Shown here: piece by piece, positions 30,796 to 43,155 of the stretch
Position numbering within the stretch: position 1 is the first letter of the stretch
Layout: every line of letters begins with the position of its first letter
DNA from: Branchiostoma floridae
Lineage: Eukaryota; Chordata; Leptocardii; Amphioxiformes; Branchiostomatidae
DNA: 64,000 bases
Direction: 5' to 3'
Assembly: GCF_000003815.2 (NCBI RefSeq)
Contig: NC_049981.1
Location: forward strand, 27,303,785-27,367,784
Notes under the pieces: model-generated
The model's input: the letters and a program-made list of their open reading frames with translations, nothing else
Database searches by the model: none
Told to the model about the DNA's origin: nothing
Program-made: the position numbers and the translations under genes

Positions 30796-33700
30796 TTAGA
30801 AGATGAAGGCATCCTGGTCGCGTGCGTCCACTACATTGGAGCCGCTGCCCTCCCCAGAGCCGTCATCGATAGCAACAGCATAGTACCTCATCTCAAAACC
30901 GTCCTTAGTGATGCTAACGTCACTCTTAAACTGGACGGACACGCGGTTCCCCGTGCTTTGGACTGGCTTGGGCAGCTCATCTCCACACAGTTTGGCCAGA
31001 AGAGGGGCGTCATTGGAAAGGCCATCATAGATTTCCACGTGGTCATAACTAGACAGACAAAAAGAGAAGAAAAACTCGTCATTCCCAAAGTTCGAAAAGT
31101 CAGGAATCATGTGTACACAGAACTGTACTTCGTTTTTAAAAACGCTCCTTTAAACAGAACCTACTTGCAGGTACCGCTGCTAGAGCTGGCGGACTCCAGC
31201 TCAAAGGAAGTGAACTCCATGTACACGTAGTTGCCATCGGACACGGAGATCTCCCATTCGCAGTCCATGCCGTTGTCATAGTTCAGATGGGTGATGACTC
31301 CAGCATCTTCCTTCAGCTGCCCGCCACAGGGTGTCTCGGGGTTCACAACTGGGTTGATAACTGTGGAGAAATAATGTTACGGTTACATTTAGATTTCTAA
31401 ACGTCTGTTTTTAAAAGCTTTTACTTCTGTTGTGCAATCTCCTACCTTATGGATGAATAATTACGGATCCCAAACAGTCAATGCACTCCCCCCATCCTGA
31501 TCTATATGTACACGTTCAGATGTCATAGTTGTGTAGTGCAGGTTCAGGCAAGTGTCCGCTGGCAAAATCATATCCATTCTGAACTTTACATGGGCAAGGG
31601 CTAGCAATGCTACCTCACAAATTTTGCTTAAGAAAAAGGATGTGCCATTGAGTCACAACAGAAATGAAAACAACACTGACCGCCGCCGCCAGGGCAGTGG
31701 TCTTCGTCACTGTTGTCGCTGCAGTCGTCATAGCCGTCACACTCCCAATGGGCCAGGATACAGCGGCCATTGTCGCACTCGAACCGATCACTGGGGCATC
31801 CGGGATCGGGATCTGGATCTGCGGGGGCACAATTTAGAACAAATCAGACAGTCTGTTCCGTTTTAAAGTATTAGGTAATTGTTAGCCCTTGAAAATTTAG
31901 GATATACGTAATCTGAATATATCGTGTGAAATTATTTCAAGGTCTGGAGAGATACTATACCTGCGCAGTGTTCCGATAGGAGGGATTTGGACTAGGAAGG
32001 AAAGCTAATCCTTCTGTAACTACACACTTGTGGCATTAGAGTCAAACTCCTCAATGGCTGTCTAATTATTCTAATTACTCGCACTCGTATTTTCCATGGA
32101 CAGTCTTGGACTAGAACTTGTTACCGCACGACATAAGACAAAGTACACATCCAACAAACTTCAAAGATCCGGCCATCTACCACCAGAATCGAAATCGCAG
32201 CAATAAGAGCGGAGCGCACCTCCCAAACTGCTTGACCCCTAGTGTGGGCCGCAGCGTTGCCTAATATTTGAACAAGACGAAACAAAACCCACTTCCACCA
32301 GAACAGCTCTGCTCGTCACTCCAATCACCACAGTCGTTGTCTCCATCACAAACCCAAGAGGCGTAGGTGCAGTGGCCGTTCGCACACTCGAACTGGGTGC
32401 TAGAGCATTGAGTTGGGGTCAGTGGACCTGAAATAATCAGAAAATCACTTAAGACAGCAAAGTTGCAGTCACAGTTCAGGAAAATGTCATGTTAAGGTTG
32501 TCAAAGATCAACATTTTGACAGAATAATGACTATCAACATTTTAACAGAATAAAGACAATTACGAATACAGAGAGAATACGAATACATGGTTTATTGCCA
32601 TTGACATTAAAAACTTTTGCAGCACATTTACAAAAGGCTGAATTGTCGTTTTTTCGTTTAATACGTTTATACGTTTATACATTAATACGTTCCCTTTCAG
32701 ATACTAGTATGCAACGCAACACGTTTTCCAAGGTAAGATATTCATGGAGATGCTTCAGATTCGATCTTCTCATATCTCTATCTATTATCTTCCTGGGGTA
32801 ACAAAGCGTTCATTTGGCTGTGAAAAGAAACGTATTTGTCACCTGGGTCGACGCCTGGGCAGTTCTCCTCGTCGCTGTTGTCACCACAGTCGTCCATGCC
32901 GTCACATACCCAGTTCAGAGGCACACAGCCGCCATTATCACATGGGCGTTGGTGGGCCAAGACGCAGTCAGGTTCCTGGGGACCGGTACCTCCGCCTGTG
33001 GTAGAGTTTTGTCCTGTTACATCTTTTTACAGGACTCTATCATGACAGTTTGATAGATATAGTCTGCACTCAGCACTGTGACAAGATCCGCATTGAACTC
33101 CCTAAAACTCAAGAGTGAACGAGTTACTCGAAGGTTTCGAACTATCTGTAGCTAGTGCGCAATGGTACTGTAAAAGTATTGGAGTACGAACGTTTGAAAC
33201 GCCAAGGAGAAGAGAATGGACAACGGCAGCCCCCCCCCCCCCTCCATATACATTTGTACTAGTATGCCCCACCCCAGCTCCAAGGACTAAGTTCATGACC
33301 TTGCATGGCACATTTACAATACGTCTATATTTAGATACATAGCCATTTTCCAATGTCCAAAATGTGAGAAGTAGTGAGAAAACTTCTGTTACAGTTAGAC
33401 TCATCGACGCCGTCTGAGCAGTCGTCCCAGCCGTCGCACTCCCAGTTGTCGGGGATACAGTAGCCGTTCCCGGCACCACAGTCGTACTCGTCGCTGTCAC
33501 ACGCTACAAAATGCAAAATGTTTTTAAAACGTGCTTTAAACATGAAATCTGAAGCAACATGTTGTTGGAAAATAGTTGGTGTTGTGAACAGCCATACCGA
33601 TTCCTTGACAATCCCATGACTGGGATTTTCATTGATCATTGGATTATTGAATTGCACGTTCTGCTTGAGAATCACTCTGTTGCTCTCTACGAATATTCAT

Positions 33701-33887
33701 CGTTGTCTGAAGCATGGCTGCATGAACAAAAAGCTTGCGCAACATTATAAAAACATAAGATCTCATTCGAAGGAAAACGTTGCGTTCCTAAAGTCAATCA
33801 CATTCAGAATACGTAAAGATGACTATTACGTATGTACGTACCAAGTGCGACTCCGAGAAATAGCAAAAATGTTGCGAAGACCTTCAT
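30796..33887 (-). CDS. Secreted LDLa(4)-CUB protein A (341 aa, 7 exons)
   Basis: Exons in transcription order: 33842-33887, 33393-33503, 32843-32995, 32299-32427, 31681-31818, 31165-31360 and 30796-31048. All introns are GT-AG with matching phases. Exon 1 encodes the signal peptide ([15 protein letters not shown]). Exons 2-5 each encode one LDL-receptor class A domain with six cysteines and the calcium-binding acidic end (for example [16 protein letters not shown]). Exons 6-7 encode a CUB domain ([10 protein letters not shown]... YDHVEIYDG... VSVQFKSD) and an acidic C-terminus. Such proteins are usually extracellular ligand-binding or adhesion factors; the partner is unknown. No transmembrane helix is seen. 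It is a tandem paralogue of 36679-38992. Confidence 0.88.
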
Positions 33888-33947
33888 GGCTGTGAGCTCG
33901 AGCTATGGCTAAAACAGGTGAAGAGAACGACCTCCTCTATTTGTGCT

Positions 33948-33954
33948 TTTTATA
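33948..33954 (-). promoter_or_regulatory. TATA box of LDLa-CUB protein A
   Basis: TATAAAA on the minus strand lies 61-67 bases upstream of the ATG, a workable distance for a short 5' UTR. Confidence 0.55.
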
Positions 33955-36651
33955 GCGATGGGAGCAAAGTGTGCATACATGTACTTTACCTATCTTATGT
34001 TAGTATTTAACACCTATCCGAACGGATGTTTCTTCTCCAGTGTTGGGATTTGAACACCTGCTCGTGCCCATAATGTCCCACACTAAACAAATAAAGAAAT
34101 GCTGAGGGAATCTCTAAATGATTGAGCCAACTTTTCTTGATGACTTCTCAACGCCCACGCCCATGATACACCTGTCCGTTTTACTTAAGATATTTAAGAA
34201 ACTATGCTCACTATCTAAATGACAAGGCATAATCTATTGCAAGTTTCCTTGGACCGAGGGGCTATGTTTTCTTACGTTTTGCTCCGTTATAAGAAATATA
34301 ACCCGAGGTGGACATTACATTGTACCATCAATAAAGTGTTTATAAAATATCTTATCAATGGTTTAAGTTTACGGATTTCATAACACAAGATAAAATTGAG
34401 GCATCCTTTCACACGCATTACTTAGGTGATTTCTTCATAATGATGTCACCAGGTATATTTACCCAAGTCCTGATGTCGTCAGTGTCCTAGAAGAGACACT
34501 GTTGTTTCCGATAAGGTGTGTATTTTCCCATCAAGTTTTAGTAGGTCAGCCGTAAGAGATGGTCGTCTCCCAGACGACCCGATGGTACAATTGCCATTAT
34601 ATCTGCGTGTGGGAGATGCCATTATTGTCTAAACGTCCCTCAGTGTTTCACCCCGCTAAATGTAGTTTGACGTATTTACATCACCAATATGCGACCGAGG
34701 TTTACCGACGTCATGATTGGACACGAATCTAATTTCGTTCTACAGGACAATATTGAGCCGTGTTATATGTCACACTTGTTGACCTATGTTGTCTTTATCA
34801 GCTAAGTCCTGGCTAAAATTTGACCATAACCGCTTACATCATTTGTTATATTTCATTCTTTAGATGCTTTAAAAGACAACTATTTTTGTAATCTCATGAA
34901 AACTACAACAAATCATAATTGTTTTGTGTACTATCATGCATTCAATATATTCGCTGTACAACGTTATGTGAATGTTGATAAAGGTTTTAAAAGATTTTAA
35001 AATCAGCTGTATTCTATTTTGACCTTATATAAACTTTTTTTTGTAAAATAAGTAAAGTGACAAATGTATAAATGACCGAAGAGATGCCACAAAGCCCTAT
35101 CTTGTTTCTCAATTTTACTCCAGCTTAGCTTATACCCATCTAAATTGCATTTCTTATCTTGTAAAAGGTGCAAGGGATAGATTATTACCTCCATGAAATG
35201 TCATGGAGGTTATATTTTACCCTGTGTTTGTCTGTCTGTCTGTCTGTCTGTGTGTGTGTGTGTGTTTAAACAAGATAACTCAAGAACGGCTTGGTGGATT
35301 GGTTTCATACTTGGTGTGTTGGTAGGGTGTGATGAAAGCTGGAAATGATTAGATTTTGGGCCCCCTAGCGGCTTCCCTTGGTACTGCAGCGCATTTCCGG
35401 GTTTGCTATCTCGTGTTCTGAGCAAGCTATGGGCACGATTTTGAAGTATTAGATAGCTCTTGTGCTCGGAAATAAGTGACATAAGTTTTGGCCCCCTAGC
35501 GTCTAGTTTTGGGAAAGCAGGGGCATTTTTGTCAAAAACTTCTGAAGACGATAACTCAAGAAGGGAACAACGGATTTTCATCATTTTTGGTATGTAGGTA
35601 CCTTAGACAATGTTTTACAAGATATAATACTAATTATGCAAACAGGAGTACATTTGCATAATTAATGAGAATATTCTATCATAGCAGTTTTTTTCAATGT
35701 ATCTCTTGTTCCAGACATGCTATGGTCTTGACGTTTTGGTGATAGATAGCTTTTGGTGTCATGACAAAGTGGGGCAAGTTTCAGCCCCCTAACATTTAAT
35801 TGTGGAACTGCATGGGTGTTTTTGTCAAGACACTCCAAAGAGGATAACTGCAGAAAGGAACGACGGATTGCCTGCATTTTAGGCATGCGGGTAGCTTGAG
35901 CAAAGATGTTCATAATGATATACATGTTATGCAAATGAGGACTTAATTTGCATACTTAATGAGGAAAGTGTATAGTTCCATTGTTTTCAATAGCTGGACC
36001 TCAATACATGTAACACATGTTAATTATGATAGGTGGAATATAAGCAGATACCAAATATGGTAATGAGGACCTTTTTTGCACAATTTATGTAAAAATTGCA
36101 AAACCGCTTTATGATTAATAATGGGAATTTTATAACTGTGACATGTGTACGTTAGTCAATGATGAACAACACCATGCATTAATTATGTTAATGTGTTAGT
36201 CAATTGCATGAAATTTACGAAAGCTTTAAATTTTCATGGAGGTATGAGGTCGCCGAACTCTAGTCTATTATTTATTTATTCATTGGATGGTGATGTTGTT
36301 TAGCTTTTACGTGTCTCTAATCCCTGGGCCGGGAGGTACAGGAGACGGCAAAACATTGCTTCTGATCAGTAGATATCATGCATGGTAGTTGCTTTATAAA
36401 AACACCTTTACAATTATGATGCTTGAACATATTTCCCCTGCAGCTATCTGTGTGAAATCGTGACATCCAGGCAGATGTAAATATGCGTTTAAGGCATATT
36501 TGCAACATCTATTACTTCTTTCTAGTGGTACACATTTTCAACTCTAAGACTTCACCGACTCCTAAACGGGACGATATGCCCAAGAAAGCGCACACCGCTA
36601 GAGAGAGACAACGAAAAGGTTGCGGAAGACCACCAGAATAACTCCGATCAG
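33955..36651. other. Intergenic region between the two LDLa-CUB genes
   Basis: No gene is supported. It contains a perfect hairpin GGTCGTCT/AGACGACC near 34561-34579 and a transposon-like element at 35187-36243. The rest is AT-rich. Confidence 0.5.
35187..36243. mobile_element. Dispersed element with ACCTCCATGA ends (about 1.06 kb)
   Basis: The left end ACCTCCATGAAATGTCATGG is itself a hairpin, and the right end TTTTCATGGAGGT is its inverse. The interior contains blocks such as AACTCAAGAACGGC and GGCCCCCTAGCG that recur in diverged form (35458-35500 and 35850), and a short GTCT/GT microsatellite near 35229. Open frames in it have no transposase features, so it is probably a non-autonomous element. 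Confidence 0.6.
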
Positions 36652-36657
36652 TTTATT
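36652..36657 (-). terminator. Polyadenylation signal of LDLa-CUB protein B
   Basis: AATAAA on the minus strand lies 21 bases past the stop codon at 36679. Confidence 0.6.
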
Positions 36658-36678
36658 TGCTGTAAAGATTAAGAGATT

Positions 36679-38290
36679 TTAAGCACTAGGTGGCACAGCG
36701 GTGTACGTGGCTTCAAAACCGTCGTACTCTCCGCTGTAGTCCGAGTAGAACCGGACGACGATCTGGTTGCCGCTAGACTGGACAGGACCGGGCGGGGTGG
36801 AGCCGCAGAACTTGCCCAGCAGCGGGGAAGAGACGGTCGGTCCGTCATAGACAGCTACGTAGTCGTACCTGTAAGAAGGTCAAAACAAGGTTAAAAAATT
36901 AGCAAGTAAGGTTCGGCAGGATCTTTATTGTTTGTTGTAATAACTGTGTCGGAAATTTTTACAACGTTGCATGCAGAGGAAGTGCTTTTGTTATTGCTTC
37001 TTTTTCTTTCTTCTTTGCAGTTATCATAATCAGGCTTCGAAATTCCTACAAGAGACAGAAAATGTCTCTCTTTATCACTGTTGATCAACAGTGCCGTCAT
37101 AAAATTAGACATTATATAAATTCAACCTCTACTACTGTCATTGATATGTGTTGTTTGTGTTTCACCTCATCTATTTTTGACATCAGTTCTTATTTCTTTG
37201 AAAGAAAACCAAATTCTCCGATCCGTTCTTTATCATTTCGTATGTACGTGGAGACATTGGCGTTGTTTACGTACTCGCACAGAGAGTCCTCTTCTAGCGA
37301 GAAGCTGGTGAACTGCAGCATAATGGCGTTGCCAGCACTGACGGATATTGTCCACAGACAGTCCATGTTGTTCTAGTAGAAAAATTGCGACACGGTATCA
37401 TTTTTACGTAATATCAGGTAATGAAAAATGTGAAAAAAAAAGCAATATATTTTTTCTGTATGCACATACATCAACTTCCGCAGACAGGTTTAATGTGAGA
37501 TTTATCATATCATTTACACAAACAACATCGTCAAAATTGTGCACAAGCAACCGTAAGCAAAGGTATCATTGTGTCAAAGAACGAGCTGTATCACCTGGTA
37601 GTTAGTGAGGGAGATGGTTCCCGAGTCAGACCCCTCCTGCACGTGGTTGCAGTTGCTTCCTGTTCCGCCAGGGACTGCATGAGAAAAGTCGAACACTTGC
37701 TAGTAGTGCGACTCTTTACGTTTGTAGCATTAAAATAAATAGTGAAGAAATCTACTGTAAGAACATAGTTACAAATACTTTGACATCCAACTAAGAGCGT
37801 TTTATTTTGATAACCTTTCTGTGTTATTTAAATCATCTTCTGTTCAGAAGCAGATACCTTTATTGATGATAGAAATCTACTTACCTTTCTCAGTGTACAG
37901 ATTGCACAAATATGTATTTGTACGTGTCACTATCAGAAGATTTGCTCATGATATGATAAAATCAAGATGGTTTGAAAACGGTACAGTGGGAAGGTTTGCG
38001 CGCGTACCTACAGTACCAGAACAGTCCTGTTCGTCGCTGTTGTCCGAACAGTCATCATCACCGTCGCATCTCCACACATCCGGGATACAGCGACCACTGT
38101 TGGGGCACTCAAACTGGTTGGCGTCACAGTTGTAGGGATGAGCTGCAGAGTAAGCCACGCACACAAGTTTGAATGGGTTCTCAGCAAAGATCTTATCAAT
38201 GCACTATTCAGAAGTGACAACAGTCACGATAATTGATCACCCGGCCTATCCTCACTCTGGACATCTCCTTCCCCTAGAGCTCTCTCTATG

Positions 38291-38340
<50 letters not shown>

Positions 38341-38992
38341 CTTTCACTCGAGCTCTGTATGTGTCTCTCCTTCACACAAGCACTGCGGCACACACACACG
38401 CGCACACATACGTACACACACTCACTCTCTCTCTCTCTCTCTCTTAATCTTACCGTCGCAGTTTGCCTGCACTTCGTCCGAGCTATCGTCACAGTCTTGC
38501 CAGCCGTCACACAGCCAGCTGGTCGTCACACAGTCTGACCCGTCCGTACAGGAGAACTCGCCTGGATTACAGGCTTCACACGAAAAAAACAACAACAAAC
38601 AAACAAACAAACAAATAAATAAATAACAACAGGGACATGAAGCAACATCTTTGATCTCTGTATGTTCTGTTATCCATGGGAACCGATACAACAGAGGACG
38701 GTTGGGATACTTTACAAGGCAGTTTATTAGTACTTCATACTGTTAAAATTCCAGATAGCCTGGTGTGGGCCGGAGAACATGTACTATAATGTTTTTTTCT
38801 GGTGTAGAGGCCCCCAACCTTGCAGACATTAGTTACCATATGCTCAACAAGTGAGAGATGTAACAACTAGCTATTCAAAGTAATCTAAATTAGAATAAAC
38901 AATTGTCTCGTCTCTGATGAAATAAATTAACTCTATTCATATTTACCCACTGCGGCCCTGAAAAGGAGGAGGAACACGACAGCAAACTCCAT
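36679..38992 (-). CDS. Secreted LDLa(2)-CUB protein B (222 aa, 6 exons)
   Basis: Exons in transcription order: 38947-38992, 38454-38573, 38008-38142, 37595-37674, 37275-37372 and 36679-36868, with consistent GT-AG phases. Exon 1 is 46 nt, as in paralogue A, and encodes a signal peptide ([15 protein letters not shown]). Two LDLa domains follow ([13 protein letters not shown] and [16 protein letters not shown]). The CUB domain is split over three exons ([36 protein letters not shown]). It is shorter than paralogue A by two LDLa exons and has one more intron in the CUB. It is secreted; its function is unknown. Confidence 0.87.
38292..38444. repeat. (CT)n and (CA)n microsatellites in an intron
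   Basis: A (CT)n run of about 40 bases at 38292-38330, a CACACA/CGCACA stretch around 38390-38420 and a second (CT)n run ending at 38444 lie just downstream of the first LDLa exon of protein B. Open frames here are repeat artefacts. Confidence 0.9.
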
Positions 38993-39987
38993 ACCGACTT
39001 CTGCAAACGAACGCCTGGACCGGTATGCTAGGTGCAGGAAGGGTTCACCCTGGTTTGAACTTACAGTAAATGTCAACTTTTATCTCTCGGCAAACATATC
39101 ACATCCTGCTTAGCACGAAATATTTGAAGGACAGAAGAATTCAGGGCTAATCATTAAATGGCTGTGCGTGGGGCATATTGCACTAAGTGGAGGCGTCAGA
39201 ACGTAATTAAAAGCGTAAACCAGACATTTTGCCGTTTTAGAAGTGTCATAATGTCTTGATCTGGACGAGTAATCATATACTCTTAACATGATATATGCAT
39301 TTAATGCATATATCATGTTAAGTGTATTTTGCACTCAACTTGCCTCATTGATAAAGTGATGACACTAACTTTAATATTTGAAACACAACACTGTATAAGT
39401 AACGTTAACTACTGCCTTCAGACAAATACATTGGTAGTCCTTAATAGCAAACCCCACTTTTCCCATGTGTTTGCGAACAAAAGTCTTATTATGAAATTTT
39501 TACAGGTTCAAGCCCATTTTAACTGACAATGCGCTGAAGGAAACATAAGAATAAGAGGGGCCTAAATATTCCAACCACCTTATATTATTAGTAAAAGCTA
39601 TGAACAAGCGGTAGTACTACACGTTTCTGCATGTGACATGACACTAAGCCGACAAAGTTGCTTTAAATTTTCGACTCTCATGACCGAATCAAATATACAG
39701 GTGGTTTTGACCCAGGTTGACCTGGGCCGCATCTGTTTGACCCTATTTGACCCTAGGTAACTTTCATTAACTAACCGCAGCAAATCGTACAAAGCTGCAC
39801 AAGGTGGCCTAGGAACATAATTTGTCTCAATCTCCCCACAATGAATTAACAAAATTTAACGAAATTTACATTTAATTTTAGAATGTGAAAACATTAGCGT
39901 GTTTTGCACGAAAAGTGTTCATTACCTTCCACGGGACTATGGTTTTACGTTTTGATGCCATCTAACTAGCCAGGAACGGTAGACAAA
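38993..39987. other. Shared upstream region of LDLa-CUB B (-) and WDR12 (+)
   Basis: About 1 kb separates the two divergent start codons. It contains a 41-bp palindrome at 39282-39322 and a GATAAAAG TATA-like block on the minus strand near 39078. No gene was found. Confidence 0.5.
39282..39322. repeat. 41-bp perfect palindrome
   Basis: The 20-base arm CTTAACATGATATATGCATT, a central T, and the exact inverse arm. It lies in the intergenic interval between divergent genes and contains ATGCAT octamer-like sequence in each arm. Confidence 0.9.
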
Positions 39988-41907
39988 ATGGCGTCGTCCG
40001 GGCCGCACGTGCAGGCAAAGTTCTTCACAAAACAACCCCAGTTTACCGTTAGCGAGGACGTCTTCTCCGTCCCTGCGACCGTCACCACTCTAGAGCTGAA
40101 CGATCTCATCAACGGGCTCCTGAGTTCTGCCGATGGCGACGGGGAAAGCTTGCGGAGGGAGTTCGACTTTTTGGTCGAGGGCGAGTTCCTGCGCTTACCT
40201 CTCAACACGCACATGCAGAACAAGGGGTTGACTGCAGAACGAGTCGTGTCTATAGAGTTCTTGTTACGGCAGCCAGCACCAGAACCAAGCACAGCTATCC
40301 AACAGGAAGACTGGATAAGCAGCGTTCAAGGTTAGAACAAGTTAGGGATGCATGTCCCGACTTGTGCAGCGCGGCGCACATTGTAGTGGGGAGGGGGGCG
40401 GTTACTAGTATGTCAGGGAAGCGAAAATACGAAAATTATTATGATGATTCCCCCTCTTGTTCCCTTGCATTGCCCTTCCCACCACGAAAGAGCTATGTGT
40501 GTCCATGAAAAGTTAAACAATCCATCATTCAGGTATATTCAACCTGGCCTTACCCCTTTTATTTTATTTTTATTTCAAAGTGTGGTTTCACAAACTTGAA
40601 ATATGGTTTTATACCTGCATACCATCAATTGAATGTCAACAAAAAGTTTAGCTTCTATGTATTGGTCTTAATCAAGTCAATGATATATGTATTTGATTTG
40701 ATCATGAATTACAAAATTTTGCTAGAGTCCATTCCATCACACCACGCATTTTTTTTATTGATTCAGATCACTATCTGGTTGTTGTAAACTATAACTATAA
40801 AATTGTAATTTTTTAGATCATATTGATAATAAGAACTACTGGCTGTCATGGCACCATTTTATTGTAATAGAATCTGCAATGCAGCCCACGGGCTGCGAGA
40901 GATTCTTTGTTGGAAAATAAATCATTCATTGTCATCATTTCTGAATTGCAGGTAACAGAGACAGTATCCTGTCTGGTTCCTATGATTCCACCGTCCAAGT
41001 ATGGACCAGAACAGGTCAGAGACTGGTCTCGGGAACTGGACATACAGAGCCGGTCAAGGCGGTGGCATGGGTCAAACAGGAAGCAACTGGTGGGCAGTTC
41101 CTCAGTGCCTCACAGGACCAGCTCATAGTCCTGTGGGACTGGAATAGGGAGGGTGGAACTGCAGTACCAAGCCTGTGCTGTAGGGGGCATGCTCGCAGTG
41201 TGGACTGCTTGGCCACCCACCCGACTGCAGACAAGTTTGCAAGTGGCTCCTGGGACAAGATGATAAAACTCTGGTCCCTGGGTGATGCAGAGGAGGAGGA
41301 GGAGGAAGAGCGTGCACGAGGCAAGAAGAAAGCAAAGCAGGAGCAGCTTGGACCGACAAGAACGCCACTGATGACTCTACAGGGGCACAGTGAAGCTGTC
41401 ACTTCAGTCACCTGGGTCGATGACATCACCTTGTGCAGTGCATCATGGGACCACACCATCCGGACGTGGGATGCAGAGGCTGGCATTCCAAAAGAGACAT
41501 TAACAGGGTCCAAGGCCTTTCACTCCATTGCGTACTCCAGTCTCAGCCACCTGCTTGCTTCTGGTAGCTCGGACAGACACGTTCGCCTCTGGGACCTGAG
41601 AAGTCAGAAGGGCGTGTTGGTGGAGTCCACACTCACAGCACACCAAGGATGGGTTTCTGCTGTAGCCTGGTCCCCGACGAACCAGTACCACCTCACCTCG
41701 GCCTCGTACGACAAAACGCTGAAGCTTTGGGACACGCGCAGTCCACGAGCACCACTGTACAACATGTCAGGGCACAGGGAGAAACTACTGTGCGCAGACT
41801 GGTCCATTCCAGATCTGTTGATTTGTGGGGGGGCAGAAAAGCAACTGTGCACATTCTCTTACTCTGACCAGCTGAGCAGTATGCCTGACAGGCAACAGGG
41901 AAACTAG
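39988..41907 (+). CDS. WDR12: Ribosome biogenesis protein WDR12 (432 aa, 2 exons)
   Basis: WDR12 (yeast Ytm1) joins PES1 and BOP1 in the nucleolar PeBoW complex needed for 27S/32S pre-rRNA processing and 60S assembly. Exons are 39988-40330 and 40952-41907 (phase 1 junction, CAAG/GTTAGA and TTGCAG). The first exon encodes the N-terminal NLE domain (QAKFFTKQPQFTVSEDVFSV, LPLNTHM). The second encodes the WD40 propeller, with GSYDSTVQVW, SGSWDKMIKLW, SASWDHTIRTWD, SGSSDRHVRLWDLR and SASYDKTLKLWDTRS blade ends. An acidic/basic loop (EEEEEERARGKKKAKQE, about residues 225-246) interrupts two blades, as in family members. The length is close to the usual 420 residues. The start context ACAAAATGG is good. 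Confidence 0.95.
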
Positions 41908-43155
41908 AGAGATACTAATACAATAGTAAAGAAAGCAAAAAGAACAGTCCAGAGGCACTCGTGGAAGGAGAAAAACCTTTAACTTTCCATCTCTAATGTT
42001 GTCTGACGTATCTATATTGTCTACCCAGAAAAAATTAGCCAAATTTTATGTTAAACTGTTCCAGTCATGTACCAGCTATACATGCTGTCATTCATGCCCT
42101 TAAAATCCTTTTTTAGTATACATGTATATTTTTTTTAGAACTATCACTTCTAATTGCTTTAATTAAAGCTAGTATAGATATCAAATACAGAGACCACAAA
42201 CATGAGCTGAAGTCAGCAGTTTAATCAAATTCATTTCAGCATGCCAAGTGTATCCTAAGTTTAAGTCTGTGAAAACTGATTGGAATGATAATTGTTGTCT
42301 GTTTCCTTAGGATTGTGGTACCGCATACATAGCATACGTAGGTTAATATAACTTTCAAGAAAAAGTTATTTAGGAAGTTGATAATATTAGTGGGATTTCA
42401 TTTTTACCAGAGGTTTTAAGTTTGAAAAAAACTCATCTACATAGAGGCTGTGTGGCTAGCCAAAGCCTCTTGTAGCAAAACTCTTCTGGTAAATTATTCT
42501 GCCTATGATGGCCAGTTGTCACAGACAATAAGCTCCAGGTACCTGTACCTGAATTTCCTGTACCGGTACCCACCCCTACTCAACATTACAACCTGCACAG
42601 ATGAGCTTTAATTGGCCCTTAACTATATAGAAATGTTCATACTGAATCATAGTAAATCATAGACAAAAAACTGTGTATTGCTATCTTACTAGTAATAATC
42701 TTAATAGGGTCTAGAGTTCTGTAGACATACTAAATGGTTTTCCATTTCCATCCAAAATGTTTTTCTTTGGGATATGATTTATTCTATGATGGTTATATGT
42801 TGTTTCCCTTACATTTATTTCTTTGGCTGAATAAGTTTTCATGTAATCAGTTAAAACTCCATGTAGGCCATACATGTACATACATGTAGCTGTCTATCAA
42901 TGTATGAACGCTAAATATCTGTATTTTATCTGTATCTTAATAGCTACAAAAGCATGATGCTACTTCAGTTCAGTTCATACTAGTACTGGTTTCTTACAGT
43001 GCATGTTTGTCTTTCTTTTTCCGATAAAGACCATGCTTATTCTCAATATTTCAATTAATCAGTACATTTTATCATTATAAAGAATAAAATTTATAGGGAC
43101 ATGTACATTTCAAGGGCTAAGGTTTCATTCCCCTGTCAAGCTTGTGAGGAGTCAG
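41908..43155. other. Convergent 3' intergenic region, no gene seen
   Basis: AT-rich sequence between the stop of WDR12 and the stop of the minus-strand phosphatase. It presumably contains both 3' UTRs. No coding exon is recognised. Confidence 0.5.

Noticed and set aside
33102-33500. 132-codon minus-strand frame in LDLa-CUB A
   Set aside because: It overlaps the LDLa exon in the wrong frame. The correct frame gives a canonical six-cysteine LDLa domain.
34035-34085. tRNA T-arm-like sequence on the minus strand (TTCAAATCCC)
   Set aside because: No matching acceptor, D-arm or anticodon arm could be folded around it.
41016-41513. 165-codon minus-strand frame opposite WDR12
   Set aside because: It is the antisense shadow of the WD40 exon, with no splice sites or domain.
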